A model generated the notes under the pieces. That model saw only the letters and a program-made list of their open reading frames with translations. It did no database searches and was not told where the DNA came from. Source: Mycobacteriaceae bacterium (GTDB lineage Bacteria; Actinomycetota; Actinomycetes; Mycobacteriales; Mycobacteriaceae). Taken from it: DNA of 64,000 nucleotides. The stretch lies in assembly GCA_019749805.1 (NCBI GenBank), contig JAIEPH010000066.1, forward strand, positions 62,001 through 126,000, given 5' to 3'. The translations under genes were made by a program, and so were the position numbers. Below, piece by piece: positions 34,454-41,909 of the stretch (position 1 is the first letter of the stretch; each line of letters opens with the position of its first letter).

Positions 34454-34852
34454 CTAATCGTCCAGATGCTCCTGGCGACGCAGTTCATCGACCTTTTGGA
34501 CGATGTCCTGCTGGGCCTCAACAGACAGGCCGACAGTGCGCGCCGCAATGCGACGAACGCCTTCGTCCCGCATATTCGCGAGCCAGGTGAGCTCCTTGTC
34601 GAGCTTCTCGTAGTACTCGTCGTCGGTAAAGTACGCCGGCTTGATACGGAAGAAGTTGGCAAGGGCAGCCATGGTCGCTGCAGAGGGGTTGGTTCGGTTG
34701 CCAGAGCGCAGCTGCGACAGGTACGGAGCGGACATCGTCACGCCCTCGGACTTGAGTGCAGCGATCACCTCCGCGGAAGTATGCGGACCGCGACCGGGCG
34801 GGTAGACCGTGTCGAAAAGTCTGTTTAGACGGGCGGCGAACGTCTTGCTCAT
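34454..34852 (-). CDS. espR: Nucleoid-associated regulator EspR
   Basis: The 132-residue protein is nearly identical in pattern to M. tuberculosis EspR. It has FAARLNRLFDTVYPPGRGPHTSAEVIAALKSEGVTMSAPYLSQLRSGNRTNPSAATMAALANFFRI-type HTH sequence (about 3-68), a YFTDDEYYEKLD link and a C-terminal dimerisation helix region. EspR binds many promoters and enhancers, including espACD, and bridges DNA. The start at 34852 (MSKTFAARL) fits the family length. It has a 390-nt upstream region without genes and with clustered GGCAA/TTGCC motifs, consistent with autoregulation. Confidence 0.96.
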   Translation of the reverse strand: MSKTFAARLNRLFDTVYPPGRGPHTSAEVIAALKSEGVTMSAPYLSQLRSGNRTNPSAATMAALANFFRIKPAYFTDDEYYEKLDKELTWLANMRDEGVRRIAARTVGLSVEAQQDIVQKVDELRRQEHLDD

Positions 34853-35242
34853 CGGTATTGACCTCCACATGCGTAGACGAGCGGACTATTTGGCGGCGTA
34901 TTTGCTGATCATCGTAGCGAGTGTTGTGCCCAAACCCAAGTGCAAACTAGGAAAGTAAACCCACCTTCCGCGATCTCAGGGCTCGCCCACCAGTGGCGAC
35001 ATTGTCAGAGTACGCAAGAACGCCGGTCGCATGGTGCGGTCGGGCAAATAAGTTCGACATCGTCAAAATTGCCGCACTCGGGGCATTGTCCCGATTGCCA
35101 CAGTAATCTCGATTTTCACCACTGGCAACGTCCATAGCCACTGGCAATGGCGAATCGAAGATTTGCTGTTTGTAGGCAAACAGTGGGATCGCATCCGCCC
35201 GGGCAATAGTTGCGGGCGATGCGAACCCGCGCTAGGGGGACG
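34853..35242 (-). promoter_or_regulatory. espR upstream region with seven GGCAA/TTGCC motifs and a hairpin
   Basis: This 390-nt stretch contains no convincing gene. GGCAA occurs at 35043, 35124, 35143, 35175 and 35202, and its complement TTGCC at 35069 and 35095 (first base given). Two of these are part of a repeated CCACTGGCAA. CTGTTTG-TAGG-CAAACAG (35166-35183) is a perfect hairpin, and TTTGCTG at 35162-35168 matches the TTTGC-type motif recalled for EspR. The region likely holds the espR promoter and an EspR autoregulatory array. Confidence 0.55.
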
Positions 35243-35950
35243 CTAGGGGGAACTGCACGAGGACGGCGCCGTCGATGCGGCGGCCGGTGCCGAATCTTGC
35301 CTCCGGGCGAAGCGAATCAGCGCCACGTTGCCGACGACGACGACCACTGACCCGGTGACCGCCAGCGCGACCCAGCGCAGCCCGAGCGCGCCGTCGAAGA
35401 GCAGCCAGAGGCCGAAAACCAGGAACAGCACGCTGGCGAGCCTGTGCAGGAAGCCCTCGGGCAGTCGCTTGTGCAGCAGGACGCCCGCAGCGATCGCGAC
35501 GCCGTCGGCGAGCACCATTCCGACGGTGGCCCCGATCCAGACGCCCAGCCAGTTGTGATCGCTGGCGAGGGTGACGGTGGCAAGCATCGTCTTGTCGCCG
35601 AGCTCGGCGAGGACGAAGGAGGAGACGATCGCGAAGATGACAAAACGTGGCTCAGCGATGCGGACCTCATCGTCGTCGTCACCGGCGCGGGCCTCGCGCC
35701 ACGTCCAGATCGCGAACAACAGGAAGGCGATGGCACCGGCGAAGGCGATCGGTCGGTCGGGAAGTGTCAGGCCGAGAAAATGGCCGATCGCCACTGACAG
35801 TCCGTGCACGAGCGTGGCGGCGATCGCGACGCCCGACAACACCACCCACCATCGATGGCGCAGTGCGTAGGTCATGGTGATCAGCTGCGACTTGTCGCCG
35901 AGTTCGGCCACGAAAACGACCGCGAGGCTGATGAGAATTGCGGTAACCAT
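35243..35950 (-). CDS. GDT1/TMEM165 (UPF0016) family probable Mn2+ exporter
   Basis: The 235-residue protein has six or seven membrane helices and two copies of the family motif, AELGDKSQL (residues 15-23) and AELGDKTML near 115. The motifs sit on opposite halves of an inverted repeat fold and bind Mn2+ or Ca2+. Members export manganese from bacteria. A yybP-ykoY riboswitch directly upstream independently supports manganese. The C-terminus is Ala/Pro/Ser-rich and disordered. The ATG at 35950 is set by the riboswitch leader. Confidence 0.92.
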   Translation of the reverse strand: MVTAILISLAVVFVAELGDKSQLITMTYALRHRWWVVLSGVAIAATLVHGLSVAIGHFLGLTLPDRPIAFAGAIAFLLFAIWTWREARAGDDDDEVRIAEPRFVIFAIVSSFVLAELGDKTMLATVTLASDHNWLGVWIGATVGMVLADGVAIAAGVLLHKRLPEGFLHRLASVLFLVFGLWLLFDGALGLRWVALAVTGSVVVVVGNVALIRFARRQDSAPAAASTAPSSCSSP

Positions 35951-36084
35951 GGGTTGGGGACGACCTTTCGACCAAACAACGGTCGAAGGTCTCGCCCACC
36001 ACCCTCGTGATGAGGTGCGGTTCGCCTGCCGGGCTTGCGCCAGTATGTCGACACGACGATTGGGGGCTACTCCCCTTCGCTGAT
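35951..36084 (-). ncRNA. yybP-ykoY manganese riboswitch with alternative hairpin
   Basis: The minus strand shows the conserved aptamer elements in order: AAGGGGAGTAGCC (36065-36077), CATACT (36042-36047), a GCCCGG stem and GGCGAACC, and finally GGGCGAGACC (35988-35997). P1 can form between CGAAGG (36074-36079) and CCTTCG (35984-35989). The same CCTTCG can instead pair with a downstream GGTCGAAAGG (35962-35991 hairpin), which hides an AAAGG 13 nt before the ATG. Mn2+ binding would favour P1 and free that segment. A TACAGT -10 (36091-36096) predicts a transcript start near 36084. Confidence 0.88.
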
Positions 36085-36188
36085 AATTCGACTGTAGCGG
36101 CGGTCATGGCGACACGCCAGTCCGCACAACGATTTCGGGTAGCCGAATCGACAGTTCAGGTTGCGGGTTCGGCTGCCTTCGAAAACCC

Positions 36189-36722
36189 TTACGCGGCAAG
36201 GAGCATGGCGAGGATCGCGGTGTCGGGGTGGCTGATCGGGTCGACGCCGACCCTGCTCACCATCGACGTGACTGTGCCGTCGGCCTCTGCCTCGACCCAG
36301 GCCGCGCGATGTTCGAGACCCAGATGGGGAAGACCGGGCAGCAGTACGCAGCCCGATGCCGCACCCGAGCACTCCGGTAGCGACGGCATGGTCTCGGACG
36401 GCGGATGCAGCATCAACAGGGCCGGTGGCTGATGCTCTGCGAAATACCCTGGCGGAACCGCCGATTCGCCGACGACCGTACCCTCAGCGACAACGAGGCC
36501 GACGGTGTTGGGCTCGGGTTCATCGGGTAGCTCTTCGCGCGCACCGAAAATCGTTGTGGTGGAGAGTAATCCAGGAAGCGATGCCACGCGGACAGCGACC
36601 ATGAGTAGCTGTGCCCATTCCTTGGTGGAATCCGGCCAGCGGCCCGAGATCACGAAGCCCTTGAGTGATCCGCGCGAATGAAACGGGGCGATCTCGATCG
36701 CCCGACCAGATTCCATCTCCAT
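36189..36722 (-). CDS. Conserved hypothetical protein beside the Ni-SOD genes
   Basis: The protein is about 177 residues (MEMESGRAIEIAPFHSRG...) and ends with DTAILAMLLAA. No signal peptide, membrane helix or known domain is recognised. It has a Pro-rich middle (LPDEPEP; HPPSETMPSL) and a repeated Val/Ser beta-like content. GGAGG upstream (cggaggcgag) supports a start at 36722 or at the next ATG, 36716; a longer frame reaches 36818. It lies 99 nt downstream of the Ni-SOD protease gene on the same strand and may be co-transcribed. The function is unknown. Confidence 0.6.
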   Translation of the reverse strand: MEMESGRAIEIAPFHSRGSLKGFVISGRWPDSTKEWAQLLMVAVRVASLPGLLSTTTIFGAREELPDEPEPNTVGLVVAEGTVVGESAVPPGYFAEHQPPALLMLHPPSETMPSLPECSGAASGCVLLPGLPHLGLEHRAAWVEAEADGTVTSMVSRVGVDPISHPDTAILAMLLAA

Positions 36723-36821
36723 CTCGCCTCCGCACCATCGTTGTTCGGTGAAGCCCGACACGACTGTGGGTCGATCAGACCAGAATGCGCAGGTTCTCAC
36801 CGGCGCGCAAGCGGACACGCA

Positions 36822-37169
36822 TCATTGGTCGGGGCTGCCTGGTGCCCGGACCGTGTAGACGACGCGATAGGTGCCTGCCGCGGACACCCATCCCAGTTCG
36901 TGGGAGTCGACGGCACCCGGCGCTGCGGGATTGTCCGACCGAGCTTCGAATATCGCGTTCGGGCCGGTGCCGTACACCTCGCCGACTCGTTTGACGAGCC
37001 AACGCGTGGACCGCCGAGGATCGCGGAACAACCGCAACTGGCCGGTGCGGGGTACGCCGTCGCGCCATGCCACCAGGCCGTCGCCCGGTCGCAGCGCCGG
37101 GCGCATCGAGTCCTCGACAACCCTGAACAAACGCAATGGCCAACGGGGCGGAGGATGGTTTCGCGGCAC
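36822..37169 (-). CDS. sodX: Nickel-type SOD maturation protease (S26 family)
   Basis: The protein resembles SodX/CbiC-type S26 peptidases that cut the Ni-SOD propeptide. The catalytic Ser lies in VVEDSMRPALRPGDG and the catalytic Lys in RWLVKRVGEVYG. It has no membrane helix and should act in the cytoplasm. A GTG at 37169 gives 115 residues. A longer start (ATG 37193) would overlap the divergent sodN start codon head-to-head, so the shorter is preferred. Adjacency to sodN is the usual arrangement for this pair. Confidence 0.8.
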   Translation of the reverse strand: MPRNHPPPRWPLRLFRVVEDSMRPALRPGDGLVAWRDGVPRTGQLRLFRDPRRSTRWLVKRVGEVYGTGPNAIFEARSDNPAAPGAVDSHELGWVSAAGTYRVVYTVRAPGSPDQ

Positions 37170-37179
37170 CCTGGAAGGG

Positions 37180-37185
37180 TAGGTT
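37180..37185 (+). promoter_or_regulatory. Probable leaderless -10 element of sodN
   Basis: TAGGTT fits the TANNNT -10 pattern and ends 6 nt before the sodN ATG (37192), which places the transcription start on the start codon. No Shine-Dalgarno sequence is present in that gap, supporting leaderless translation. Confidence 0.55.
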
Positions 37186-37191
37186 AGGGCC

Positions 37192-37614
37192 ATGCTGCAT
37201 CGACTCATGAACAACGCCACCCCTGCCCACGCCCACTGCGACCTGTACTGCGGTGTTTACGATCCGGCCCAAGCCAAGATCGAGGCGCTCTCGTGTCTGA
37301 AGACGATCCAGAAGTACCACGACTCGGACGATGACCATTTCAAGGCCCGCGCGATCATCATCAAGGAGCGCCAGGCCGAAGAGGTCAAGCACCACCTGAT
37401 GGTGCTGTGGGCCGACTTCTTCACCAAGGACCACTTCGAGCAGTTCCCCAACCTGCACCAGTTGTTCTGGGACGGCGTGCACGGCGCGGGTGACGTCAAA
37501 AAGTCTCTCGACGCCGCCGTCGCCGAGAAGCTGCTCAAGACGATCGACGAGATCGCCGACATCTTCTGGCAGACCGACAAGGGCAAGCAGATGGGTGTCT
37601 ACCCGCCCGCTTAG
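37192..37614 (+). CDS. sodN: Nickel superoxide dismutase precursor
   Basis: The 140-residue precursor begins MLHRLMNNATPAHA, a 14-residue propeptide, followed by the nickel hook HCDLYCGVYDPAQA. After cleavage His1, Cys2 and Cys6 bind nickel, which dismutates superoxide. The usual hook is HCxxPCGxY, and Tyr replaces the Pro at position 5. The rest is a four-helix bundle (KIEALSCLKTIQKY, KARAIIIKERQAEEVKHHL, AVAEKLLKTIDEIADIFW) as in Streptomyces SodN. A strong terminator follows 16 nt after the stop. The divergent gene encodes its maturation protease. Confidence 0.93.
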   Translation: MLHRLMNNATPAHAHCDLYCGVYDPAQAKIEALSCLKTIQKYHDSDDDHFKARAIIIKERQAEEVKHHLMVLWADFFTKDHFEQFPNLHQLFWDGVHGAGDVKKSLDAAVAEKLLKTIDEIADIFWQTDKGKQMGVYPPA

Positions 37615-37629
37615 CGAAAACACACGAGG

Positions 37630-37665
37630 ACGGGCCTGCTCATCGCGAGCAGGCCCGTTTTCGTG
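37630..37665 (+). terminator. Rho-independent terminator after sodN
   Basis: Two 12-nt arms, ACGGGCCTGCTC (37630-37641) and GAGCAGGCCCGT (37647-37658), pair perfectly around a 5-nt loop and are followed by a T run (37658-37661). It stands 16 nt after the sodN stop and would also end transcription of the convergent small gene if read from the other side. Confidence 0.88.
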
Positions 37666-37695
37666 CCTAGTGAGTTGTGTCCCGGGAGACGTCGA

Positions 37696-37857
37696 TCAGT
37701 ACAGGACGATCAGGGCGAGCACGCCCAGCAAGACCAGCGCGATCACACCGGCCCGCATACAGGCCATCAACTGGCCGCGGGTGTAGGTATTCGCGGAGGA
37801 ATGCCACTCAGAAGGCGGTACCGCGGACCCCGGCCCAATCGGATGCGACGACGTCAT
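37696..37857 (-). CDS. Small membrane protein of 53 residues
   Basis: The protein begins MTSSHPIGPGSAVPPSEW and ends with one hydrophobic helix (AGVIALVLLGVLALIVLY, residues 36-53) at the very C-terminus, so it is a tail-anchored single-pass protein. AGGAG with a 6-nt spacing precedes the ATG at 37857, supporting this start rather than the longer frame to 38001. The function is unknown. It converges on the sodN terminator. Confidence 0.7.
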   Translation of the reverse strand: MTSSHPIGPGSAVPPSEWHSSANTYTRGQLMACMRAGVIALVLLGVLALIVLY

Positions 37858-38247
37858 TAACAGCTCCTGACCTGCACGATCGATACCCTCCCCGGTGAGA
37901 TCGGTCACAATGCCCACGTTGTGACCGCGATCATAACCCCTGCTGTTCATTGGAAGAAATCGGCGCGGAGGAGTGTTTAGAACTGCAGGTGGGGGGTACA
38001 AAACACTCGACAGCCGTCAAGAAGCGGATGATTAGCCTGACGAGGTATTTCGCTCAGGCGCGCTCCGGCTGTTGATTGTCGGCTTGATCACATCCAGTTA
38101 TCCACAGTGATCTTGACCAGCTGAACAGATTCACCGGCTCAGACTCCTTTGTCCTCATCTTGGGCCTGTGGATGAACCTGTGGAAACTGTGGATAGCCGG
38201 GAATTGCTGGCCCTGGCAGACCCGCCGCCATATGCGAGCATTGGCGG
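37858..38247. other. Intergenic region with four DnaA-box-like sites and an inverted repeat
   Basis: No gene is seen. TTATCCACA (38098-38106) is a perfect DnaA box. On the opposite orientation TGTGGATGA (38167-38175), TGTGGAAAC (38179-38187) and TGTGGATAG (38188-38196) are near matches, the last two directly abutting. A perfect 8-bp inverted repeat GAGTGTTT/AAACACTC lies at 37971-37978 and 38001-38008 (22-nt spacer). The region separates the small membrane gene from the rhodanese gene. Confidence 0.5.
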
Positions 38248-38589
38248 ATGGACTCCGACGCGGTCCCGCAGGCCGACATCGCCGCCGTTCCGGCGAACTT
38301 CGACGAATCGGTTATCTTGCTCGACGTTCGCGAAGACGACGAATGGCAGCGCGGCCACGCGCCGGGCGCCCGGCACATCCCGATGGGGCAGATTCCGGCC
38401 CGTATCGCCGAGATCGACACCTCAGCCACGTTGTACGTCGTGTGTGGGGTCGGGGGCCGATCGCAGCGGGTCGCCCAATACCTGGCGCAGAACGGGTACG
38501 CGCCCATCAATGTCAGCGGTGGCATGCACGCGTGGGCGGACGCCGGACGACCGGTGGTCACCGACGACGGTGGTGCGGGCGTCGTCTGA
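38248..38589 (+). CDS. Single-domain rhodanese
   Basis: The 113-residue protein is one rhodanese domain: ILLDVREDDEWQRGHAPGARHIPMGQI (about 23-49), then the active-site loop VVCGVGGRSQRVA with the persulfide-forming Cys at about 66. It ends GGMHAWADAGRPVV. Rhodaneses transfer sulfane sulfur, for example to cyanide or thiols, in the cytosol. The physiological acceptor is unknown. It is 34 nt upstream of the DUF4328 gene on the same strand. Confidence 0.9.
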   Translation: MDSDAVPQADIAAVPANFDESVILLDVREDDEWQRGHAPGARHIPMGQIPARIAEIDTSATLYVVCGVGGRSQRVAQYLAQNGYAPINVSGGMHAWADAGRPVVTDDGGAGVV

Positions 38590-38623
38590 GCAGCCGCCGA
38601 TCCACTCCCATTAGGCTGGTCGG

Positions 38624-39718
38624 ATGATCCAGGTCTGTTCCACGTGCGGAACGCGCTGGAACGTGCGCGACCGCCGACGGGACTGGTGCCCGCGCTGCAA
38701 CGGCGCGCTGCTCGCACCGACGGGTCCAGACTCCGCTGCGCTGGCGACCCCACCGTCAGGCAGGGGATGGGGGCCGACTGCCGGCCTCGGTACTCCCCCG
38801 TCGGGGGGCAACCGGACGCCGCCGATGGGGACCCCACCGTCGGGTAGAAGACTGCCGCAGGGCTATCGCTGGATCGCGGTCCGTCCGGGATCGGCGCCAC
38901 CACCGCGCCGGAGTCGTCGCCCCCTCGGTCCGACCCCGCGCTACGCGTTCATCCCGCGTTGGGGCCTCGTCGACCGTTTCGACTCGATCGATCAGCAGCA
39001 GGCGCCGCAGCGCCCGGGCCCGTCCGCCGGGATCGTACGCACCACCCTGGTCGCGACCATGGCCGTGCTCGGTGCGGCGGCGCTCGCGCATCTGGTGCGC
39101 TACGCGTTGCTCATCGTCAACCGCAGCATGTTGCTGAACCCGTGGGTGGCGGGTGGCGTGACGTGGATCGGCGTCGTGCTCAGTGTCATCGCGATGTTCA
39201 TGGTGGTCGCCAGCGCGGTTGTGCTGACGAATTGGCTCATCGGCCGCAGAGCCGCCGCCTACGCCCACCGTGGGCAGCCGGACCCGCGGTCGCTGGGGTC
39301 GCTTCGTGCGGGTTGTCTTGTGCCCGTCGTCAACCTGGCCTGGGCGCCGGTGTTCGTCATCGAGCTGGCGGGCGTCGAAGAGCGGTTCAGCTGGCTCCGC
39401 AGAAACATCGCGGTGTGGTGGCTCGTATGGGTCGCCAGCACCACGGTGTCGGTGTTCTCCATCGCAACCAGTTTCGCCACCGAGGCCCAGGCCATCGCCG
39501 ACAACACAGTGACGACCACCGTGGCGTATCTGCTGGCGCTGGCGGCCGTTCTGCTCGCCATGAAAGTGTTCGACGGGTTCGAGCGCCAACCCGTCGAGAA
39601 GCCGTCCAAGCGCTGGGTGATCGTGCCCGACGCCGCTGTGAACACCGAGACGCGACGCGACACCGAACCCGAGAATGCCGCTGTGGTTGAGTCCCAAGGC
39701 CAAAACCCGGCAGCATAG
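38624..39718 (+). CDS. Zinc-ribbon DUF4328 membrane protein (Rv3843c-like)
   Basis: The 364-residue protein begins with a CSTCGTRW...WCPRCNG zinc-ribbon (residues 5-26), then a Pro/Gly-rich linker with repeated TPPSG. About five or six membrane helices form the DUF4328 domain (from about 140), with a C-terminal cytosolic tail. This matches the Rv3843c position upstream of glpQ1. The function is unknown; a structural or sensor role at the membrane is plausible. The stop is 6 nt before the glpQ1 start, so the two are likely co-transcribed. Confidence 0.85.
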   Translation: MIQVCSTCGTRWNVRDRRRDWCPRCNGALLAPTGPDSAALATPPSGRGWGPTAGLGTPPSGGNRTPPMGTPPSGRRLPQGYRWIAVRPGSAPPPRRSRRPLGPTPRYAFIPRWGLVDRFDSIDQQQAPQRPGPSAGIVRTTLVATMAVLGAAALAHLVRYALLIVNRSMLLNPWVAGGVTWIGVVLSVIAMFMVVASAVVLTNWLIGRRAAAYAHRGQPDPRSLGSLRAGCLVPVVNLAWAPVFVIELAGVEERFSWLRRNIAVWWLVWVASTTVSVFSIATSFATEAQAIADNTVTTTVAYLLALAAVLLAMKVFDGFERQPVEKPSKRWVIVPDAAVNTETRRDTEPENAAVVESQGQNPAA

Positions 39719-39724
39719 GTACCT

Positions 39725-40549
39725 ATGAACTCGGGCGACGGCACGCTCGCCGGCCATCCGTTCGTCGTGGCGCACCGCGGCGCGTCCGGTGAGCGCCCCG
39801 AGCACACCCTGGCTGCCTACGAGTTGGCACTGAAGGAAGGTGCCGACGGCGTCGAATGCGACGTGCGGCTGACCCGCGACGGTCACCTGGTCTGCGTGCA
39901 CGACCGCCGGGTGGACCGGACGTCCAACGGAAGCGGACTGGTCAGCGAGATGACCCTGGCTCAGCTGCGCGAATTGGATTACGGCGCTTGGCATCCCAGT
40001 CGGGAAGTCGACGGTGCGACCGGTGGCACGGGACTGCTGACGCTCGACGACCTCGTCAAGCTGGTGCTGGACTGGAACCGCCCGGTGAAGCTCTTCATCG
40101 AGACCAAACATCCCGTTCGCTACGGCGCGTTGGTCGAAAGCAAGGTCCTCGCACTGCTGCATCGGTACGGCGTCGCAGCACCGGCCTCGGCCGATCTGTC
40201 GCGCGCCGTGGTGATGTCGTTCTCGGCGGCAGCGGTGTGGCGCATCCGGCGCGCGGCGCCGATGCTGCCGACCGTGCTACTCGGCGAGACGTCGCGTTTT
40301 CTCGGCGGCAGCGCCGCGACGACCGTCGGCGCGACCGCGGTGGGCCCGTCGATATCGACGCTGCGCGAACACCCCGAACTGGTCGATCGCGCCGCCGCCC
40401 AAGGCCGAGCGTTGTACTGCTGGACCGTCGACCACTACGAGGACGTGCGCTACTGCCGAGACGTCGGCGTCGCCTGGGTGGCGACGAACCACCCGGGCCG
40501 CACCAAGGACTGGCTGCAGAACGGACTGACCGGGGTGCAGAGCGACTAG
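39725..40549 (+). CDS. glpQ1: Glycerophosphodiester phosphodiesterase GlpQ1
   Basis: The 274-residue protein shows the GDPD TIM-barrel pattern: VVAHRGASGERPEHTLAAYELALKEGADGVECDVRLTRDGHLVCVHD (about 14-60) contains the catalytic His and acidic metal ligands. KLFIETKHP follows at about 120 and ALYCWTVD near 235. It hydrolyses glycerophosphodiesters to glycerol-3-phosphate and an alcohol. There is no signal peptide. The length equals M. tuberculosis GlpQ1 (Rv3842c), which sits next to the same DUF4328 gene. Confidence 0.93.
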   Translation: MNSGDGTLAGHPFVVAHRGASGERPEHTLAAYELALKEGADGVECDVRLTRDGHLVCVHDRRVDRTSNGSGLVSEMTLAQLRELDYGAWHPSREVDGATGGTGLLTLDDLVKLVLDWNRPVKLFIETKHPVRYGALVESKVLALLHRYGVAAPASADLSRAVVMSFSAAAVWRIRRAAPMLPTVLLGETSRFLGGSAATTVGATAVGPSISTLREHPELVDRAAAQGRALYCWTVDHYEDVRYCRDVGVAWVATNHPGRTKDWLQNGLTGVQSD

Positions 40550-40651
40550 AGCGTGCCGCCCGCTGCCTTGGGCGTCGTCCCGCGTAACCGCACGGCGAGA
40601 AATCAGCCTGAATCGCGCCATGACGTTCCACACGCCAACAAAGCCGGCGTG

Positions 40652-41884
40652 TCAGGGCTGTGCGTCGATGACGTCTTGTGGTATCGGCGCGTCGGTTTGC
40701 AGCGCGGCGAACAATCGTTCGGCGACCTCACTGTTCCACACCACGATCGACCCCGAATCGCCCTCGGTGAACTCGCCGATCGGCACCGTCGTCGTGGTGA
40801 CGTCCCCCCGCAGCGCCCAACCGAGCCGCGCCAGGTCCCAGATGTGGTCCTGCTGGCCGACGGTGATAGCCCCCGATGCCGCGTGCGCCATCGGATACCA
40901 GCGCAGCGGGTTCAGCCACACCGCGGGGCTGGCGGCGCGGTGCAGCAGGGCGGACATGAACTCGCGCTGATTCACCATGCGGTCCAGATCTGCCCGCGGC
41001 GTGGCCCGCGTGCGGACATAGCCGAGCGCGCTGCGGCCGTCGAGCTTCTGACAGCCGGCGGGCAGGTTGATACCTGCCAGCGGATCGTCGATCGGCTCGG
41101 CGGGGCACATGGTCACCCCGCCCACCGCGTCGACCATGACGGCGAACCCGTCGAAACCGATCTCGGCGTAGTGGTCCAAGCGAAGCCCGGTGGCCTGCTC
41201 TACGGTCTGCGCCAGCAGCGGTGCCCCGCCTTCCAAGAATGCCGCGTTGATCTTGTCGCTGCCGTAGCCGGGGATGTCCACGTACGAGTCGCGCGGGATC
41301 GAAACCATCGTGGTCTGGGTGCTCGATCCGAGACCGGGGATGTGGACCAGCAGAATCGTGTCGGTGCGGCCGCCACCGAGGTCGCCGCCGGTGGCCAACT
41401 CCGCCTGTTGTTCGGGTGTCAGCGCCTGTCGACTGTCCGAGCCCACGAGTAGCCATGTCGTACCTGAGCCCGCCGCGGGTCGGTCCGGGTAGTCGGCCAG
41501 TGCCGGGATGCGGTGCAGCGACGAGTCGATCCAGACGCCACCGCCCACGACCGCGACGACGAACAGCAGCAGCAGAACAAACAGCATTCGGCCCCAATGA
41601 CGTTTACGCCGAGGCTTTTTCGGCGCCGGCGGCGTCGCGGGCGCTGATGGACGGGCCTGCGGTGCCGACGACCGCGACCGTGGCGGTGGCGGTGGCGGCC
41701 GGTGCGGCGGTGGCGGCCTCCGTGGCGGTGGCGGTGGCGGCGGGAGACGATGCCGAGGGTTCGGCGGATTCGGCGGCTTCGGTAGCGGTGACGGCCGGTA
41801 GTTGGGATCGCGCCGGATCACCTGCGACGGCTCCCGGCGTTGATACGGGTCGAAACCCGGGGGCTGCTGCCGGTTGTCGTCCAC
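40652..41884 (-). CDS. LytR-CpsA-Psr (LCP) family cell-wall ligase
   Basis: The 410-residue protein has a Pro/Arg-rich cytosolic N-terminus (residues 1-95), one membrane helix (LFVLLLLFVVAVVGGGVWI, about 101-119) and an extracytoplasmic LCP domain. The domain includes SDSRQ, GRTDTILLVHI, TTMVSIPRDSYVDIPG and KINAAF, then GYVRTR. The Arg and Asp residues in these motifs bind the pyrophosphate of lipid-linked glycans. LCP proteins attach arabinogalactan to peptidoglycan in mycobacteria. The specific acceptor of this paralog is unknown. It converges on glpQ1. Confidence 0.92.
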   Translation of the reverse strand: MDDNRQQPPGFDPYQRREPSQVIRRDPNYRPSPLPKPPNPPNPRHRLPPPPPPPRRPPPPHRPPPPPPRSRSSAPQARPSAPATPPAPKKPRRKRHWGRMLFVLLLLFVVAVVGGGVWIDSSLHRIPALADYPDRPAAGSGTTWLLVGSDSRQALTPEQQAELATGGDLGGGRTDTILLVHIPGLGSSTQTTMVSIPRDSYVDIPGYGSDKINAAFLEGGAPLLAQTVEQATGLRLDHYAEIGFDGFAVMVDAVGGVTMCPAEPIDDPLAGINLPAGCQKLDGRSALGYVRTRATPRADLDRMVNQREFMSALLHRAASPAVWLNPLRWYPMAHAASGAITVGQQDHIWDLARLGWALRGDVTTTTVPIGEFTEGDSGSIVVWNSEVAERLFAALQTDAPIPQDVIDAQP

Positions 41885-41909
41885 AGCAAGAATGTACGTC
41901 GACCGGACC

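Noticed and set aside
37181..37191. TAGGTTAGG-like half of an IdeR box before sodN
   Set aside because: Only the left half matches; the right half is absent, so the segment is better explained as a -10 region.
40550..40651. Possible tRNA or RNA gene in the gap between glpQ1 and the LCP gene
   Set aside because: No cloverleaf, terminator or conserved RNA pattern could be found by eye.
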